Both the position numbers and the translations under genes were made by a program. Shown one piece after another: positions 1 to 10,738 of a DNA stretch of 64,000 nucleotides (within the stretch, counting starts at the first letter, position 1; each line of letters starts with the position of its first letter). The notes beneath the pieces were generated by a model that saw only the letters and a list, made by a program, of their open reading frames with translations, ran no database searches and was not told where the DNA came from. Source of the DNA: Chlorops oryzae (Eukaryota; Arthropoda; Insecta; Diptera; Chloropidae); the NCBI GenBank assembly GCA_020466095.1, contig CM035807.1, positions 57,794,605 to 57,858,604 of the forward strand, read 5' to 3'.

Positions 1-261
1 AAAAATCAACAACTGCTAAGCTATTTGAAATAAACGCAAATCAATTTCTAAGAAACAAAAAAATTTCCATTTACTTGCTTTTTCGGAGAGCCTGCACAGC
101 ACCGCTTCGTACGCCGTCCGACGAGATACTGACCGCGCTTATGTGATGCATTGCGTATTAAATAGTAGGTTATGTTGAAAATCGAACAAATATTCTTTTA
201 TTTTGTACGTCAAAAATGCTTGTTACTACTTGCCCCTGTTATAGCTAGCCCCCCGCTCCCC
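1..261 (-). mobile_element. pogo-type DNA transposon, terminal fragment (left copy)
   Basis: This stretch is the reverse complement of 62243-62505 with only a few substitutions and small indels. It is therefore the end of the same element, pointing out of the window to the left. The outermost bases read CCGCTCCCC and are followed by TA at 262-263, the usual pogo/Tc1-mariner target dinucleotide. The shared part contains no coding sequence; in the right copy the transposase begins about 500 bp in from the end. Family assignment rests on the right copy. Confidence 0.8.
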
Positions 262-263
262 TA

Positions 264-1724
264 TATACGGTATGCTTTTTATACGGTAATTGAGTTATTG
301 CCCGAAATATCGGGCACACATTTTGGGCAATATCTCGGAAACGCGACTTAAATCCATCAAACCATTGACGTTTTTGAAATTAAGGGGCCCTTTAGTAACA
401 AAAAATGACCAACAGAAAAATATGGCAGAAACTCTGCAGCATTGTACTATCATCATACCTTTTACTTAATTTTCACAAAACCATGAATTCAATGAAAGCA
501 TCATTTAAATTTGCACTCAAAATCATGTCCATCGAACGATTGAAACAGCGACCGAAAATAAAACCAAAAGTAGCAGCGCTGCAATATAGCTGACCAACGT
601 TCTTCCGTCTTATTTGCGTTGTTTTCTCTTTTGTTTGTTTGCCCAAAGCCGTAAGGGCTAACGAAACGCAGCACACAGCAATGCAAACACACGCACTGGT
701 CCCTCCGTTGCCGCTCACTTTTTGGTTTCCCGTTGACCCAAATTGTGAGACAGATATGTACATATATGTATATAAGCACGTTATTTCGAATGCAAGAAGA
801 CCATTCACACTATATGGCGTGCACTTCCAATGTCCGTTAGATTTTTGAAGGGTACTGGAAAGCTCACGCCTCGTATTCTGGAAATAGCTCGTGGATGGAC
901 TTTTCTCCGCAGAGGCCAGGACTCCTAGACTCACGATCGCTAGTGTTTGTGCCCGCAAAGTTGGAGTGGTCTGGAACTGCCGATGCTTGCGACGACGCTG
1001 TGGCTGCAGACTCTCCAGCTGGAACCTTGGATGGTGTGGATTGAAGCAGCGACTGATGGTGGTGGATAATAAATTCGAATTGACACTCGCGGTTCGACCC
1101 GAATCACTTTTACTTTTGTTTAGCCGGAGCTTTAACGATCGCAGAAACGACCCGGACAAAAAACGACACGCGTGTTCAATCGATCGTTGAAAATGCACCA
1201 GAGACGTTCTAGCTGACTGCTGTTGTGTCGTGAATTCGAAGGAACTTTGTTTAAAAACTCTTTAAAAAAACCAGTCGAGGAAAGTTTTTCAAAAGACGCG
1301 AACGCGTTATGCACTCGGCAATCTTCACTATTAGCTGCTGAATTGAATTATGTACTCATTGGTGCTGCCAAACACGCCCTGCGGGAAAAAGTGCGAGCAC
1401 CAGGGCTTGAAGTGCTGCCATAATTTTTCCCGTTTTTCGTCGCTGGCGGGATTTAGTTGGGTAGCGACAGCGGCAAAACGGACAGTGTTATTAGCATTTC
1501 TTATTTAGTGCCGCAACCCGACTCCCTATTGCTTTTTACTTTGACCCAAATCAATATTATGACACTGGGAACTTAACGAAAGTAACAATCAGTGCATGTG
1601 CATGAAATGACATGATTGCAACTATGCGTTATCTGGAAAGCCCATTTTTACTGGAATGCATACTGGAATTCTACCGTTTGTTTTTTATTTTTTGTTTTCT
1701 TCGTGCCATTCTTCAATTTTAGCG
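264..1724. other. Unassigned, non-repetitive-looking region
   Basis: About 1.46 kb of more balanced base composition than most of the window. I find no match to any other part of the window and no TE hallmark. An open frame of 241 codons runs on the minus strand from 1198 to 473, but its translation shows no domain I recognise, and smaller frames overlap it on the other strand. It could be unique host DNA such as a promoter or 5' exon, or an old element I do not recognise. Confidence 0.3.
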
Positions 1725-2240
1725 ACGGCTGATCGAAAATTGATTGTATTTTATTCCGCATTCCTTATATTCAATAACGTGAGTAACGATAACGGGGAAA
1801 AAATTGTTTTGGATGCGCCAGGTGGCAAGGAAAGACATTTCTCGCAGATTTGATACTTGCTATGATACGACAATCGGAAAAGATAGCAATAGCAGTTGCT
1901 TCGTCAGGAATTGCTTTAACTCTTTGAAAGGATGGAAAAACTTCTCACTCTACTTTTCAGTTTTTACTATCCGTAGATCTTTAGGAAAAATCGATATGCT
2001 CTATCCGAAAAAATTTACCTTTTGGTAAATAGTGCAAAACGCTTCATTGAATATATGGGATGAATACACCATGAGCCCAAGAGCACATAAAGAGGCCGTT
2101 GACAGAACCTCAAACGATTTTATAAACTCGTCTGCTGTCATGGGCAGGATAAGTTTTGTATTTGCTGGAGATTATAAACAGACTCTTCCCGTCATTAACA
2201 GATGTACGCGATCAGATATCGTCAAAGCATGCGTAAAATC
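1725..2240 (+). pseudogene. Helitron Pif1-like helicase, N-terminal part (broken)
   Basis: Conceptual translation in shifting frames follows the rolling-circle transposon helicase. A decayed Walker A region (DAPGGKERHF near 1809-1838) is followed by KIAIAVASSGIA near 1880-1920. The Walker B region IWDEYTMSPRAHKEAVDRT lies at 2055-2111, and FAGDYKQTLPVI follows at 2161-2196. Pif1-type helicases unwind DNA during Helitron rolling-circle transposition. Several frameshifts and stops separate these blocks, so it is not functional. The frame is interrupted at about 2240 by piggyBac-type sequence. Helicase-like sequence may resume for about 30 bp at 4980-5012, and clearly does at 6601-7124. No Rep domain is seen upstream. 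Confidence 0.8.
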
Positions 2241-2430
2241 GTCCGTTGGACTTGCTACATTTGTAGCATTTTTGCCGAAAAAGTTCAACAACTTTTTTTT
2301 TCTTAACGTATGGACCTGAGATTTTCAGTACCTTAATAAAAATCGATTGTAATTATTTTTTTAAGTTAACAAGCATTAAAAAAATAAAACTAATAGATCC
2401 CAAGCCCATTTTAAAAAATTACCATCATTT
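2241..2430 (+). repeat. Outer duplicate of the piggyBac terminal motif
   Basis: The sequence begins with GTTGGACTTGCTACATTTG at 2244, almost the same terminal motif that closes the piggyBac element on the right (reverse complement of 4957-4977). A better-matching terminal repeat starts only at 2431. This 190-bp stretch may be the remnant end of another copy, or a duplicated terminus. It is AT-rich and non-coding. Confidence 0.5.
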
Positions 2431-4978
2431 GGTAGGACTGCTACAAATGTAGACACCATACAAATTGTATGAAAACTCATGTCGCTTACGCACTAAATTT
2501 CTGTCAAGCTTGTCCAAACATGTCTTTTTGCAAACTTTTTGTGTTACATCTGTGCTGAAGTCATGCATAAGAGTTTTACTTGTCGGAACGTGCTCATTTT
2601 CTTAACTTTTTGCCTACTGTTGGTCAAATAATTTCAATGTGTAATCATTTGTGCTTCGTTGATCAAGCTGATCGGACGCCTTTTTTGGATATAAAAAGTA
2701 AATAATTCAGATTGCAAAATTGTTTTGTTGAAAAAATATTGTGAAAAAATAATAAGTGCATAAATAACAGTTTTAAAAAATTAAATATATTTATTTTATT
2801 ATTGTGGACAATATGAGTGGACGTGCATTAAATCGGCCGCAACGAGTTGTCAAACGGTATGCAAGTGTTGAGTGGTTTTTTTGTTCTAAATATAAACAAT
2901 CAATTCACATTTTCAGGCTAAGAAACAAAGAGCTTCAAAATCATTTGGAGCAGCTTTTGAAGGAGCTTGAGGAGGAAGAAGAAGCAGGGCCAATTTTTGA
3001 CGAAGATTCCCTTGATGATTACGTTCCTCCTGATCATGAAACAAGTTCCTCTTCGAGTAATGTGTCTAATGCTACTGGAGTTCAGACTGGTACGAACAAC
3101 GAAGAATCAGACGCTGAAGATGAGTTGATCGTCGAAGAAGATGATATTCGAAGTGACGAACAGGAGGAAGGCGTTGTATTTGCAGTTGATGAAGAAGAGA
3201 ACATCGAGTTTGATGCGGCCAATGAATCTGTTGACATGACATGTCCTGATGTTTTGATAGCAAAGTGGCAAAAAAGTCTTCCCGCCCGAACAGTTCGCAC
3301 ATACGCGCACAATGTATTTCGCAGCACTAATGTGCGCCCATCAAAAGCAACAAAAGGGCTTATTGAATCTGCTGTTTTTGACCTAATATTCACATCTTCA
3401 ATGCTTCAACAAATTATTATAAACACAAACGAAAGCCGCACAAAACATTTAAGCTTTGGAATCAAAAGAACCCCACTGGAAAGCAAAGGATGTGGAATGA
3501 TGTGACGTCTACCGAAATTAAAGCTTTTATTGGACTTTTAATTTTAGCGGGCGTTAACAAATCCCATGACGAGGATGTTGATGTACTTTGGAGTACAGAT
3601 TCCATTTGTTTTTACCGAGCAACAATTTCCAAAACACGCTTCAAGGAAATATTGAGATTTATACAGTTTGACACACAGTGAACAAGGGCATCACAGCTTG
3701 TTGACGATAAAGCTGTGCCAATTTCTCAGCTATGGGCTCAAATGAACATAAATCTCCGCAAGTTCTATCAACCCTCAGGAGAAATTACAGTCGATGAGCA
3801 GCTATTTGCATATCGGGGTAGAACCAAATTTACACAATATATACCGTCTCAGCCAGCAAAATATGGTATAAAAATCTGGTTTGCATGTGACGCAAAAACA
3901 TATTATCCGCTCAACAGTCAAATTTATACTGGCAAAAATTCTAATCCAAATCGAGCAACGAATGTTGGAGAGACAGCGGTGATGAAATTAGTTAGTAATT
4001 GGGAAACCAGCGGTCGCACAATAATATGTGATAACTTTTTAATGTCATTGAATTTGGGCAAACATTTAATGTCAAAAAACCTTGCTATTCTTGGCACTGT
4101 GCGTCAAAATAAAACTTTTGTGCCAAACGAGTTGAAAGCAGACCGTAAAAAAAAGGAAGAGACTTCAGTATTTGGCTTTTTGGATTCAAAGTTTGCCTTA
4201 GTCTCCTATGTGCCAAAAAGAGGGAGATCTGTTATTTTACTATCTAGTACGCCCTTGAAAAATGCTACTGTGCCAGAGAAGAGAAATAAACCGCAATGTG
4301 TCCTGGACTATAATGCAAATAAAGGAGGTGTAGATGCCATGGACAAAATGCTGTCTGCATATAGTACAAAACGCAAACCAAATCGTTGGCCATTAGCTAT
4401 GTTCTACAACATGATAGATATATGCGCTTTAACCGCTTATATAATTTATTACGAAAATAATGACCATATTACTGGAACTGATAAGCGTCGTAAGTTTCTC
4501 AGATGCCTGGCTAAACAGCTTATCATGCCAGCAATTGAAGCGCGGGCTGAAAACTCATTTATAGTGGGTCATTCGCCAACACGCTTGGCCATTGAAATGG
4601 CACTCGGTTGTGCTCAGACATTCTCATCACCTTCAGCTAACTTGCCCGATATTGCTAATGATGAAAACCCATGGCATCCAGTTCGATGTCTTGTCTGTGA
4701 AATAGGAAAGCGCAGAAGTACACGTAAGATTTGCAGCTGGTGCAAAAAACCTGTATGCGATGAACATTCCTCCACATATACTCTTGGAAAATGCTGCTCC
4801 GACGATAAAAAATAATTATCCAAAGAGCAAATCATGTAAATAAAATTTAAAAATATTCAAATTAATAATTATTTAAAAAAATAAAAGCAAAAACAATTGA
4901 CTTAAATTAATTTTCCTATATGTTGACAGCATTTTTCATACAAATTGTATGATGTCTACAAATGTAGCAGTCCAACCG
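2431..4978 (+). mobile_element. piggyBac-like DNA transposon
   Basis: Inverted ends of about 45 bp: GGACTGCTACAAATGTAGAC and ATACAAATTGTATG at 2434-2471, matched by their reverse complement at 4931-4977. Between them lies a DDE_Tnp_1_7-type transposase. The element sits inside the Helitron helicase. A clean TTAA duplication, expected for piggyBac, is not visible at either candidate boundary, so the exact ends are uncertain. Confidence 0.75.
2813..4815 (+). pseudogene. piggyBac-like transposase (one frameshift, one stop)
   Basis: Cut-and-paste transposase of the piggyBac superfamily. I take ATG 2813 as the start. A possible 60-bp intron (2857-2916, GT to TTTTCAG) separates a short basic first exon from an acidic N-terminal domain. 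The catalytic core keeps the three expected aspartates: VDEQLFAYRGR near 3793, IICDNF near 4022, and GGVDAMDKM near 4325. The C-terminus is a Cys-rich finger (CLVC...CSWCKKPVC...KC, 4687-4796) typical of the family. Breaks: a frameshift near 3460-3490 and an in-frame TGA at 3679-3681. The third segment (3715-4815) is open for 366 codons, so decay is mild. Confidence 0.85.
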
Positions 4979-5012
4979 GTTACGTAACTTTTAAAGTCCG
5001 AGCACATGAAGC

Positions 5013-5255
5013 TTAAGAGGATATCCATTTTAATAACCGAGGAGAGAAACCCATAATATTAAGCTTCTTTAGAAGATGTGCGTGATTGACACTATCAAAC
5101 GCTTTACTAAAATCGGTATATATTACGTCGGTGCTGACACGTTCAGGGAAAACTTGAAATACAATATTCGTAAATTCCATGAGATTATTACAAGTAGATC
5201 GTCCTTTAATAAATTTATTGTCTAAAAAATAATCAATTTCGCTGAGTAAAAGCAC
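5013..5255 (-). pseudogene. Non-LTR retrotransposon reverse transcriptase fragment (jockey/CR1-like)
   Basis: An 80-codon open stretch encodes a slice of a LINE reverse transcriptase. It contains FIKGRSTCNNLMEFTN, followed by the conserved metal-binding block VIYTDFSKAFDSVNHAHLL, whose first D is the motif A aspartate. Only this middle part of the RT domain is present. The YADD motif, endonuclease and tail are missing on both sides. It lies inside the broken Helitron, in opposite orientation. Clade assignment among jockey, I and CR1 cannot be settled from so short a piece. Confidence 0.8.
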
Positions 5256-5747
5256 AACTCTTTCCCGAATTCGAATCGAATTGGATTCGAAACGAAATCT
5301 GGCACATACCCATTGAATTCATTTTTATAATTCAGTTTTGAAGCTCGGTGTTATTTAAAGCCTAGAATTTTTCAATCATAGTGATATAAATTTTCGATTT
5401 TATTTACAACCTCTAAGCTAAAAACAAAACGAGTTAAAAAAGAGCCTAAAAAAATGAATTTTATTATTTTGGAAATCAATTCAATTAAAATTTGATTTCA
5501 ATTTACAAAAATATTTAGCTGTAAACTAAAGAAACTTAAGCATCAAATGATCAATTCTGTTGAGTTCACTATATATAAACTATTTTTATTATCTTAAAGC
5601 TGACGTAGTAAATAATAGTTACATATATAGTAATATATAGTTATCTAAAATTACTCGACTGTCCAGTCTTATGTTGCAAGACGACGAGGTTAAGCTTGAC
5701 AAAACATGTCAATTATTTCATCAGTCAATATGTGTTTGTCTTTGAAA
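5256..5747. other. AT-rich spacer, nothing recognised
   Basis: Low-complexity AT-rich DNA between the LINE fragment and the diverged repeat. I see no coding frame, terminal repeat or match elsewhere in the window. Confidence 0.4.
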
Positions 5748-6455
5748 TAATTGTTTCAAAACCATTTTAATTATTTCAACCCACTAAACAAATTGCGCCA
5801 CAAAAAGAAAAAGACATTGAGAGTCTATTCATCTCTCTTTCAGAAGAAGATGTTAAATATTTTCATAATTTATTAATTTAATATAACTTTTTATATTATT
5901 ATAAATTAAATGAAATGGAATTTATTATATTCTTTAATAAGCATTCCACATTATTTTCAGAATGAAATTTTTTGTAGGAGTGTTACTATGCGAATTGTTT
6001 TTTTTTTTTGCTTCTTTTGTTTTTTTTTTCACACGAATAAATCTTTTTTATTTAAAATTAACATAAAAAAAATGTTTCTTAAAAAAAAAAATTTCCACAT
6101 ACCATGAGATAACGTTAGAACTTTTTACTGCGCACATTTCATATATAAATCATAGTATATCCACAAAATATGGATATAAGATGTTATAGCGCGTAGAAAT
6201 TATCATTTTAAAGGATATACAATTATTTAGCTCACAAATATCTCGTAAACTATAAGGTATACAGGCCTGCTCTAGAAAACGAATCCCCATAAAAATTCAA
6301 AATAGCTTAAAATTTCTATTGAAATCTTGTTGATTTCGAAGTTTATTATTCGGATTCGATTTATAGAGCTCGCTTGATAGCAACCTGGAGACTCGACAGA
6401 TGGATAGATCTTTTGTGATATACGAGGAGATAACTCCGGGACGACGATAGGTAAG
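5748..6455 (+). repeat. Diverged interspersed repeat, copy 1
   Basis: Aligns collinearly with 9563-10335. Shared landmarks include AAAGACATTGAGAGTCT versus AAAGACTTTGGGAGTCT, TCCACAAAATATGGATAT versus TCCACAAAATATAGATAT, GATGTTATAGCGCGT versus GATGTTATAACGCGT, and GTGATATACGAG near both right ends. Divergence is substantial and indels are common, so this is an old family. No coding potential was seen in either copy. Confidence 0.7.
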
Positions 6456-6600
6456 AGCTTTCCAGCGATCATAAGATTTTTAAAAATATCTAAGAATTCT
6501 GTCTTCGCAAAAATAATTCTATATTACCATATATATTTAGCTCGGGTTCTGGGGGAGGGGGGAGGGCCTTAGCCCCTATAGTCCCCCCTGGACACGCTAC

Positions 6601-7124
6601 TGCCTGCACAAATAGAAACTACAAATCCATTGACACCGTGAGCTATACCAAAGACGGTCCATTATTCGGAAGAACTTTTAAATTCAATAAACTCTTCTGG
6701 ACTGCCACCACATGACTCGACATTAAAAACCGGATTTCCCATCATGCTATTGAGGAACATATGCCCTCCGAATATGTGTTATAAGACGAGAATGCGTATT
6801 AAGGAATTGAATCACAATTTAATTGCAGCGACCATTATCACCGGCTAAGCAGCTGGTCAATTACCTTAAATACCAATGATCCCAACCGATCTGCTAATCC
6901 CATTTAAACAGCATCAGTTTCGAGTTAAGACAGCTTTCGCGTTGAGTTTTAGCAAGTCCGAAGGCAAAACCAGCATGAGAGAACGACTTACGGAAAGAAT
7001 GTTTCACTTAGGCCAAGTATATGTTGGGATATCGCGGATCGGAGATCCAACAAATCAATTTATTATGCTGCGGCAAAATAAAATGACACCAGATATTGTG
7101 TACAGGGAAGCTCTGAATGAATGA
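6601..7124 (+). pseudogene. Helitron helicase, C-terminal part (broken)
   Basis: Continuation of the Helitron Pif1-like helicase. One frame reads LLNSINSSGLPPHDSTLK, then GFPIMLLRNICPPNMC and RMRIKELNHNLIAATIITG (about 6682-6846). Two in-frame stops follow, at 6847-6849 and 6868-6870. The typical C-terminal helicase region comes next: FRVKTAFALSFSKSEGKTS and FHLGQVYVGISRIGDPTNQF (6921-7062), ending NKMTPDIVYREALNE* at 7122-7124. These blocks correspond to motifs V and VI of the superfamily 1B helicase core. The helicase is now three pieces spread over 5.4 kb. I do not see a Helitron 3' hairpin plus CTRR end with certainty. Confidence 0.8.
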
Positions 7125-7480
7125 CTTTAGTGGCTTTGGTTTTGTAGACATGATGATGATTGATGAACAAAATTTTTCTACTTTCATATCAAAGAACAAC
7201 TATGTTTGTTTTGAGTGGAATCGTAGTCATCTGTGTTTATTTTAAATTGATATTTAAGCACGCTGCAAGTTAACATATTCTTCAGTTGAAAAACAGAGAA
7301 GCAATCAGCCTGGTGCTGAATATTCCCGGGGAACGAATTCCCGGGGAAATTAATTTTCTCGAGAGTAAACCACATCTTTGTTAAATATTTGATGGAAGAA
7401 ATTTAATGGGGAATAGGTATTTGGCCCATACCCATAATTTTTTTTACCCTGTCTATTTCAAAAAAAGGGGATTTTTGTTA
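7125..7480. other. Helitron flank, little recognised
   Basis: Non-coding. The one visible oddity is a 14-bp direct repeat: ATTCCCGGGGAA occurs twice at 7322-7347, separated by only two bases. I cannot assign it a function. Confidence 0.3.
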
Positions 7481-7699
7481 GTGATGCACGATATTTTTCA
7501 TATCCATATTTTTTTCTTTGATATTCGAATTTTTTCATCGATGTTTTCAACACTTATAATATATCATCATATCGATAAGAAAAAGCACAGTATCCAAAAA
7601 AGTCGCTGCCCTAATTCGCCCAAAAATTTATTGGTGATGCATCGTGACGCTTTTTATCTGTAGAAGTAGTAAGTATTTTTATTCTATTATATTTTGTTG

Positions 7700-8482
7700 A
7701 TGAGGAATAAACTCGATGATCTTATTTCAAAGTGCCTCCAAAGAGTTCTGTTTTGAACTTCTTTAAGAAAACCCCAGAAGGCGCAAAGTGTCTTTTTTGC
7801 GGCAACATTGTTCTGGGAACACAACAAAGTCTTCGCTTCGTAGCCACATATCTTCGAACCATAAAAACGTAAAATGGAATTCAGTGAGAAATGTGAGTCT
7901 GTGAAACCCATCAAAACACTTTCGTTTTTCAAAAAGACTAATCTGTACTATAAATATAATATATTTTTAGAGCAAAACTAGCTTGGAATCAAACTCATCT
8001 GCAAATAAAAAACGTGATGAAAAGGAAAATAAAAAACTGACCAAAACCACATTGAACTTTCTGAAAACGAATCAGAACCTTATTGCTCAAAAACAAAGTC
8101 CAATTATCAAATCTTTTATTGAGCAAAAGTCTTTCCAAGGTATGCATATAAGCGCTTAATACTGTATTTATTATTTTTTTTGTATTGAATTCTATCCTCA
8201 AAGTTTAAAACAAGGCGTGTCAGCCACAAAACTTAATACGCCTTCCTTGAATCATACAAATATTTTCGCTTAATTTTTTGCTGTAGATGGTAGAAAGAAA
8301 AACATCGAGCTCTCTCAAAAATTACTGTTTTTGCTGGCCAAGGACTGCAAGACATTTGACACCGCCAACAAAGAAGATTTGAATGCTTTCATCAAATGTG
8401 CTGTTCCTCTAACAAAGTATCTAATCGAAACAAGGTCACGAAGCTTATGGAAGAAACAAACCAAGTTCTTTGAAATGTTATA
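7700..8482 (+). pseudogene. BED-finger / hAT-like transposase N-terminal fragment with introns
   Basis: Three blocks read as the N-terminal half of a hAT-like protein. The first is a BED zinc finger (SSVLNFFKKTPEGAKCLFCG, then NTTKSSLRSHI in a shifted frame, about 7745-7860). The second is a basic linker ending FIEQKSFQ near 8140. The third starts after a GT...AG intron (about 8141-8286) and reads IELSQKLLFLLAKDCKTF up to TRSRSLWKKQTKFFEML* (8482). This third block resembles the segment before the hAT catalytic core. Another acceptor-like TATTTTTAG precedes the linker at about 7970. The catalytic core is absent. A possible hAT-like end (TAGTGATGCACGATAT) starts at 7481. This is probably a decayed transposase fragment. 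Confidence 0.5.
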
Positions 8483-9562
8483 AAAAATAAGCTTTCGCAA
8501 ATAAAATACGCATCGTTAACTGCGGATATTTGACAGCAGGGTGTATCAAATTTGGAAAAAAAATTTTACATGGGTATAACCTATGCACGGGGTTGCGAAT
8601 AGCATGTTTCAGCCATTTTTCGTTTCAAAAATTCGAAAATTTTCAGCTGCGGCAACCCAATTTTGTGTAAATGTTGCAAACTTGAAGTTTTTTTTTTGCA
8701 TTTTTCGCCATTTTTTACTTATTTTCTTCGAAAATATTCTGAATACTTACCAAATATTGATTAAAGTAAATTGCATAATTATTGATTTTCATGTTTCAAG
8801 CCTAACTGGTACGTTGTTTTGACAGTTTTGTAGTAAATACTTACATTTTATACAATAAATTATGAAAATGTTGCTGTATTAAAAATTTGATTGTCTTAAA
8901 TCAAAAATTTCTAATAATGAGGCCAATTCTTCAAGTTACACAGTTTTTTTCCATTCAAAGAAAAATTATCAATACGCCACTTTTTTTGAAACCTGTGTTT
9001 AATAGTAAATATACGAGCAAATGCCTAACCAAAAATTAAAAGAAACAATTTTTACAACATATTTGATTTCAAAAGAAATGAGTTTTAATGTTTTCGTTAT
9101 GTAAAAAGATTTTGATATGTAATGTAAGCAAATAAGCTTAAAAGAAGGTATGTATATGAATATTTTTGTTAGTAGAATGAACCTGTACGGTACATGTTTG
9201 CTTTAAGAAACTGCACTATCTGTATCAGCTTTGTTAAGCACTTTGTGCGCTTATTAGTTTTTCTCTTTAAAATAAGTAAGTCTCTAGCCCGGCTATAATA
9301 CAGCCAACTCACACAAAAGAAGAAAAAAAAATCAAAAGCATATTAAAATATTCTATAAAAATTTCATCACCGAGTGATCGATGGGCATGATTTGTGGTGT
9401 TACAAGATGACCCTAAACAAAAGATACTCGGCTATCGCCGGTTTTAAAGCAATATCAACAAAATTAATGTCTTATATTTTGCCATTCACTGCAAGCGTGT
9501 AAATTTCAAAATTTCTTGAAAAACCCAGCATCTCCACTTCTCTCTCTTCCACATCTCTTCAC
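8483..9562. other. AT-rich region, nothing recognised
   Basis: About 1.1 kb of AT-rich DNA. The short frames on both strands have low-complexity translations and no domain signature. I see no terminal repeat or match to other parts of the window. Confidence 0.4.
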
Positions 9563-10335
9563 ATTGGTTCGAAACCACCTTAAATGTGTCAACCCCGAAA
9601 CAAATTTTTAAGCAAAAAAAAAAGACTTTGGGAGTCTCCAAATCTATGTCCCAGAACAAGATGTGAAATGTTTACAAAATTTATTTATGAAATATAATCT
9701 CTTATATTACGAATTTAATAAAAAATAACTGAAATCCACTTTAGAGTTTTTTACGTAGACCTACAGAATTTTAGAGACGGTCTCGGTGTACACAAAAAAC
9801 GTAGAATATTAACATTCTATGCTCTTTTCTGTACGTAAAAAACTCTATAGGGGATTTCGGGCTAAGTATTCCATCTTATTTTCAATACGAAAATTTTTGT
9901 TCCAGTATTATAATGAGAATAGTTGTATGTTTTGTTATATATGTAAAATATATTCGGAAGAATGGTTGTATCTGTTATATGAATAAAGATATATTTATTC
10001 AGAGTTAATATAAAAAAATTTTGTCTCAAATAATATTACAAATTTATTTGCACGTACGATGAAATAAGACAACAACTTTTTATTTCGCAAAATCCATATT
10101 CGTTTCATAGAATGTCCACAAAATATAGATATACGATGTTATAACGCGTTCAAATCACATTTTTGAAGGATGTACTATTATAGAGCTCCAAAATATCTCG
10201 TAAGCTTTATGTTAGAATAACATGGAAACTTGACAGATGAATAGATATTGAAAAAGTACACGGGAAAATATGCTTATCTGAATTTGTTTGATTTTGTGAT
10301 ATACGAGAAGTTAAATCCGAAACGACGATATATAA
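9563..10335 (+). repeat. Diverged interspersed repeat, copy 2
   Basis: Collinear with 5748-6455, with the shared landmarks listed there. Copy 2 carries an extra 128-bp hairpin element (9731-9858) absent from copy 1, and an extra 60-70 bp near 10210-10290. The two copies are in the same orientation about 3.8 kb apart and lie outside and inside the Helitron respectively. They are therefore more likely two insertions of one old family than a local duplication. Confidence 0.7.
9731..9858. mobile_element. Short palindromic insert (MITE-like hairpin)
   Basis: Terminal inverted repeats of about 28 bp: GAAATCC plus TAGAGTTTTTTACGTA on the left (9731-9759), and the reverse complement on the right (TACGTAAAAAACTCTA plus GGATTTC, ending 9858). 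A second, inner pair of short inverted repeats flanks the centre. The homologous repeat copy at 5748-6455 lacks this segment, which supports a later insertion. No target duplication can be called with confidence. Confidence 0.55.
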
Positions 10336-10469
10336 ATCCGTCCTATTTAATCTCTGCAATGATATATGTAATTGTATTGAATTATTTTCATTAATACAAA
10401 TGCAATTACATATACATAATTGCGTCTCATTAAGTTTTTAATCCCCTATAATTTAAAATATATTCTATG

Positions 10470-10738
10470 CAGACCTGGGCAGACCAAATTACAAAATATA
10501 TCAATTACAATTACTAGTAATTGTGATCGAATGTTTTTCAATTACAATTACAAGTCATTTTAATTGAAGTTTTTCAATAACAATTACTTGTAATTGTAAT
10601 TGGAAATTTGTCGACTGAATTACATGTAATTGTAATTGCAGTTTTTCAATAACAATTACTTGTATTTGTAGATAAAAATTTGCAGACTCAATTACATGTA
10701 ATTGCAGTTGGAGTTTTTCAATTACAATTACAAGTAAT
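10470..10738. repeat. CAATTAC/GTAATTG repeat array, possible hAT end
   Basis: A run of alternating CAATTACAATTAC and GTAATTGTAATTG motifs, spaced by AAAAACTT/AAGTTTTTC-like linkers in roughly 60-70-bp steps. It starts with CAGACCTGGGCAGACC at 10470, which looks like the CAG...GGGC start of some hAT elements. The array is rich in internal palindromes. It abuts the truncated 5' end of the copia gag at about 10739, so its insertion or a rearrangement there may have removed the copia 5' LTR. Confidence 0.5.
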
